Assembly: GCA_017535925.1 (NCBI GenBank)
Contig: JAFXTD010000043.1
Span: 20,679-84,678, forward strand
Length of the DNA: 64,000 bases
Source: Selenomonadaceae bacterium
Lineage (GTDB): Bacteria; Bacillota; Negativicutes; Selenomonadales; Selenomonadaceae
Direction of reading: 5' to 3'
Shown: piece after piece, positions 62,348 through 64,000 of the stretch
Position numbering within the stretch: position 1 is the stretch's first letter
Layout of the letters: every line of letters starts with the position of its first letter
Made by a program: the position numbers and the translations under genes
Notes under the pieces: generated by a model
Database searches by the model: none
Told to the model about the DNA's origin: nothing
Seen by the model: only the letters and a program-made list of their open reading frames with translations

Positions 62348-63511
62348 TTGAAATTTGCAAAGCGCATGGAAAATTTCGGCGAGGGAGTATTCGCGAGGCT
62401 TGCCGCCATGAAGCGTGAAAAAATTTCGGCAGGCGAGGAGATTATCGATTTATCAATCGGCGCACCGAACATCCCGCCGCCCCCGCACGTCATGAAAGTT
62501 TTGGCGGAGGAAGCACTCAAGCCGGAGAATTACGTCTACGCGATAACCGACACGCAAGAACTTTTGCAAGAAGCAAGCGATTGGTATTGTCGACGCTACG
62601 GCGTGGAGATTGACCCTGCGTCCGAAGTTTGTTCGTTGTGGGGTTCACAGGAAGGCTTGTCGCATATCGCGTTGACTTTAATTGACGACGGCGATTTGAC
62701 TTTGGTGCCCGACCCTTGCTATCCGATTTTTGCCGACGGTGCAAAATTAGCCGGCTCAAAAATTTTTTTCATGCCGCAACTTCGCGAGCACAAGTACATT
62801 ATTCAGCTTGATAAAATTCCCGCCGACATTGCCGCCCGCGCAAAATTTATGGTCGTCTCCTACCCGAACAATCCGACGACTGCCGTTGCGCCCGCCGATT
62901 TTTACGAGCGGCTGATTCACTTCGCCAAGAAAAATGAAATCATAGTCCTGCACGACAACGCCTACAGCGAGCTGATTTTCGACGGCACACGCGGCTTGAG
63001 TTTTTTAAGCTTCAAAGGCGCAAAGGAAGTCGGCGTCGAGTTCAATTCTCTGTCGAAAACTTACGGCATTGCAGGTGCGCGAGTCGGCTTTTGTTTGGGC
63101 AACAGGGAAGTCGTCAAGTACCTCAAACTTCTCAAGAGCAACGTTGACTACGGATTGTTCCTGCCGATTCAAAAGGCGGCAATCGCGGCTTTGCGCAGTC
63201 CGCAAGAAGTTATCGACAAGACACGAGCGGCTTACATTGAACGAATCAATGCTTTGATTGACGGTCTGAACGCGGCAGGTTGGCAAATGGACAAACCGAA
63301 AGCAACGATGTTCGTTTGGGCACCCGTCCCGAAAAATTTCGGCACGTCGGAAGAATTTGTAAAGACTCTGCTGGAAAAATCAAACGTATTGGTGACGCCG
63401 GGCAGTGCGTTCGGCAAAAGTGGGGAGGGCTTTGTGCGGATGGCACTTGTGCAGACCGCCGACACAATGAAAAAAGTTGCCGCCCGAATTCAACAGACAA
63501 TTCAACTTTAA
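62348..63511 (+). CDS. Class I/II aminotransferase, LL-diaminopimelate aminotransferase-like
   Basis: 387 residues with the PLP lysine in NSLSKTYGIAGARVGFCLG (about 237), YPNNPTTAVAP before it, and IGAPNIPPPPHVMKVL at the N-terminus; the pattern WGSQEGLSHIALTLIDDGD is seen in DapL-like and related enzymes. It could make LL-diaminopimelate or act on aspartate or another amino acid; specificity is not clear. TTG at 62348, eight bases after GGAGG, is preferred to an upstream ATG before that site. Ends at a terminator. Confidence 0.85.
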   Translation: MKFAKRMENFGEGVFARLAAMKREKISAGEEIIDLSIGAPNIPPPPHVMKVLAEEALKPENYVYAITDTQELLQEASDWYCRRYGVEIDPASEVCSLWGSQEGLSHIALTLIDDGDLTLVPDPCYPIFADGAKLAGSKIFFMPQLREHKYIIQLDKIPADIAARAKFMVVSYPNNPTTAVAPADFYERLIHFAKKNEIIVLHDNAYSELIFDGTRGLSFLSFKGAKEVGVEFNSLSKTYGIAGARVGFCLGNREVVKYLKLLKSNVDYGLFLPIQKAAIAALRSPQEVIDKTRAAYIERINALIDGLNAAGWQMDKPKATMFVWAPVPKNFGTSEEFVKTLLEKSNVLVTPGSAFGKSGEGFVRMALVQTADTMKKVAARIQQTIQL

Positions 63512-63517
63512 AAAACA

Positions 63518-63552
63518 TTTCGCCTCGATATGCGGGGCGATTTTTTTGCACG
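63518..63552 (+). terminator. Terminator after the aminotransferase gene
   Basis: CGCCTCG/CGGGGCG stem around ATATG, then GATTTTTTT. Confidence 0.75.
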
Positions 63553-63592
63553 AAAAAAGCCGCGCCTTTCGACACGACTTTGAAATTTCATG

Positions 63593-63668
<76 letters not shown>

Positions 63669-63669
63669 G

Positions 63670-63746
63670 TGGGGCGACTCGTGGGAATCGAACCCACGCA
63701 TATCGGAGCCACAATCCGACGTGTTAACCACTTCACCAGAGCCGCC
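63670..63746 (-). tRNA. tRNA-His (GTG)
   Basis: Anticodon loop TTGTGGC; the encoded extra G at position -1 pairs with discriminator C73 as expected for tRNA-His. CCA encoded. Confidence 0.92.
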
Positions 63747-63792
63747 GTTTTCAAATTAAGCCTTGAATCTTTTCAGACCCAAGGCTGATTTT

Positions 63793-63908
63793 AGCGGCAA
63801 ATACCTACTCTTCCAAGGCGTCGCCACCCAAGTACCATCGGCGTGTGAGTGCTTAACTGCCGTGTTCGGAATGGGAACGGGTGGAACCACTCAGCTGTCT
63901 TCACCGCT
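63793..63908 (-). rRNA. 5S ribosomal RNA
   Basis: The minus strand contains the conserved loops CCCATTCCGAACACGG and GTTAAGCACTC, and complementary ends AGCGGTGA and TTGCCGCT. Length about 115 nt. It follows 23S and precedes tRNA-His and tRNA-Trp. Ends are approximate. Confidence 0.93.
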
Positions 63909-63966
63909 TAGGGAAGAAGTTCCCTGAAAATCGCACAGGATATAACACATAGGGTTGGTAAAGAAA

Positions 63967-64000
63967 AGCAAACGACATATTAGTATCGGTCAGCTGAATG
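63967..64000 (-). rRNA. 23S ribosomal RNA, 3' end only
   Basis: The minus strand reads TCAGCTGACCGATACTAATA, the conserved last helix region of 23S rRNA. The rest lies beyond the window. The 3' boundary is approximate. Confidence 0.85.

Overview
The window looks like a chromosomal segment of a Negativicutes-type anaerobe, that is, a diderm Firmicute. Firmicute traits are gdpP behind a DUF2232 protein, the rpmG-secE-nusG-rplKAJL order with an L10 leader, sigma-A-like promoters and strong Shine-Dalgarno sites. The outer membrane is implied by a fused Kdo transferase/LpxK gene and an EptA-like phosphoethanolamine transferase. Anaerobic life is implied by a membrane [NiFe] uptake hydrogenase, a rubrerythrin and early anaerobic cobalamin genes. 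The placement rests on protein content read by eye; no database was searched.

Layout. 1-4012: end of dnaE, DUF2232 gene, gdpP and a cyclophilin-like lipoprotein. 4050-8633 (minus): an HPr-like gene, then the translation block rplL-rplJ-rplA-rplK-nusG-secE-rpmG and three tRNAs. 8773-15382: exonuclease, pheA, a GT32-type glycosyltransferase, an orphan ABC ATPase, a LysR regulator, a dTMP-kinase-like protein and an EptA-like enzyme. 15423-20116 (minus): HXXEE protein and hyaA-hyaB-hyaC. 20316-24890: a 1524-residue RTX protein. 25031-27035: RpiB-like protein, zinc ribbon, tRNA-Gly and flagellin. 27267-29630: cobM, cbiG and a single-chain MntA-HepT protein. 29586-34381: transporters, an exported GH13 enzyme and a HAD phosphatase. 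34438-34875: five tRNAs behind a perfect consensus promoter. 35225-40934 (minus): pgi, pgm, manB and rubrerythrin. 40935-43678: an unstable accessory stretch with a repeat element, a structured RNA-like segment, broken mcrBC and a lone hisH. 43754-53570: spermidine-synthase-like gene, candidate ncRNA, malic enzyme, tRNA-Arg, a WbaP-type transferase, deoB and two GGDEF genes. 53678-63511: LPS fusion gene, a RiPP-like cluster (precursor, radical SAM maturase, zinc protein, ABC exporter), trpS, a TPR lipoprotein and an aminotransferase. 63593-64000: tRNA-Trp, tRNA-His, 5S and the 3' end of 23S rRNA (minus).

Two kinds of repeat fill the gaps. One is a MITE-like family with about 22-bp inverted ends (core TGTTGGTAAATT) bounded by TA; a copy splits hyaA from hyaB. 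The other is a set of 7-bp tandem arrays of different sequence families, one of which lies inside hisH.

The strongest candidate for an undescribed system is the RiPP-like cluster at 56714-59927: a 59-residue precursor whose Gly/Cys-rich tail repeats the pattern CGYGxxCAGG, an RRE-radical SAM-SPASM maturase, a small zinc protein and an ABC exporter with an unusually short ATPase. Next come the fused MntA-HepT toxin-antitoxin protein, the structured segment that truncates mcrC, and a self-contained minus-strand transcript upstream of the malic enzyme gene.
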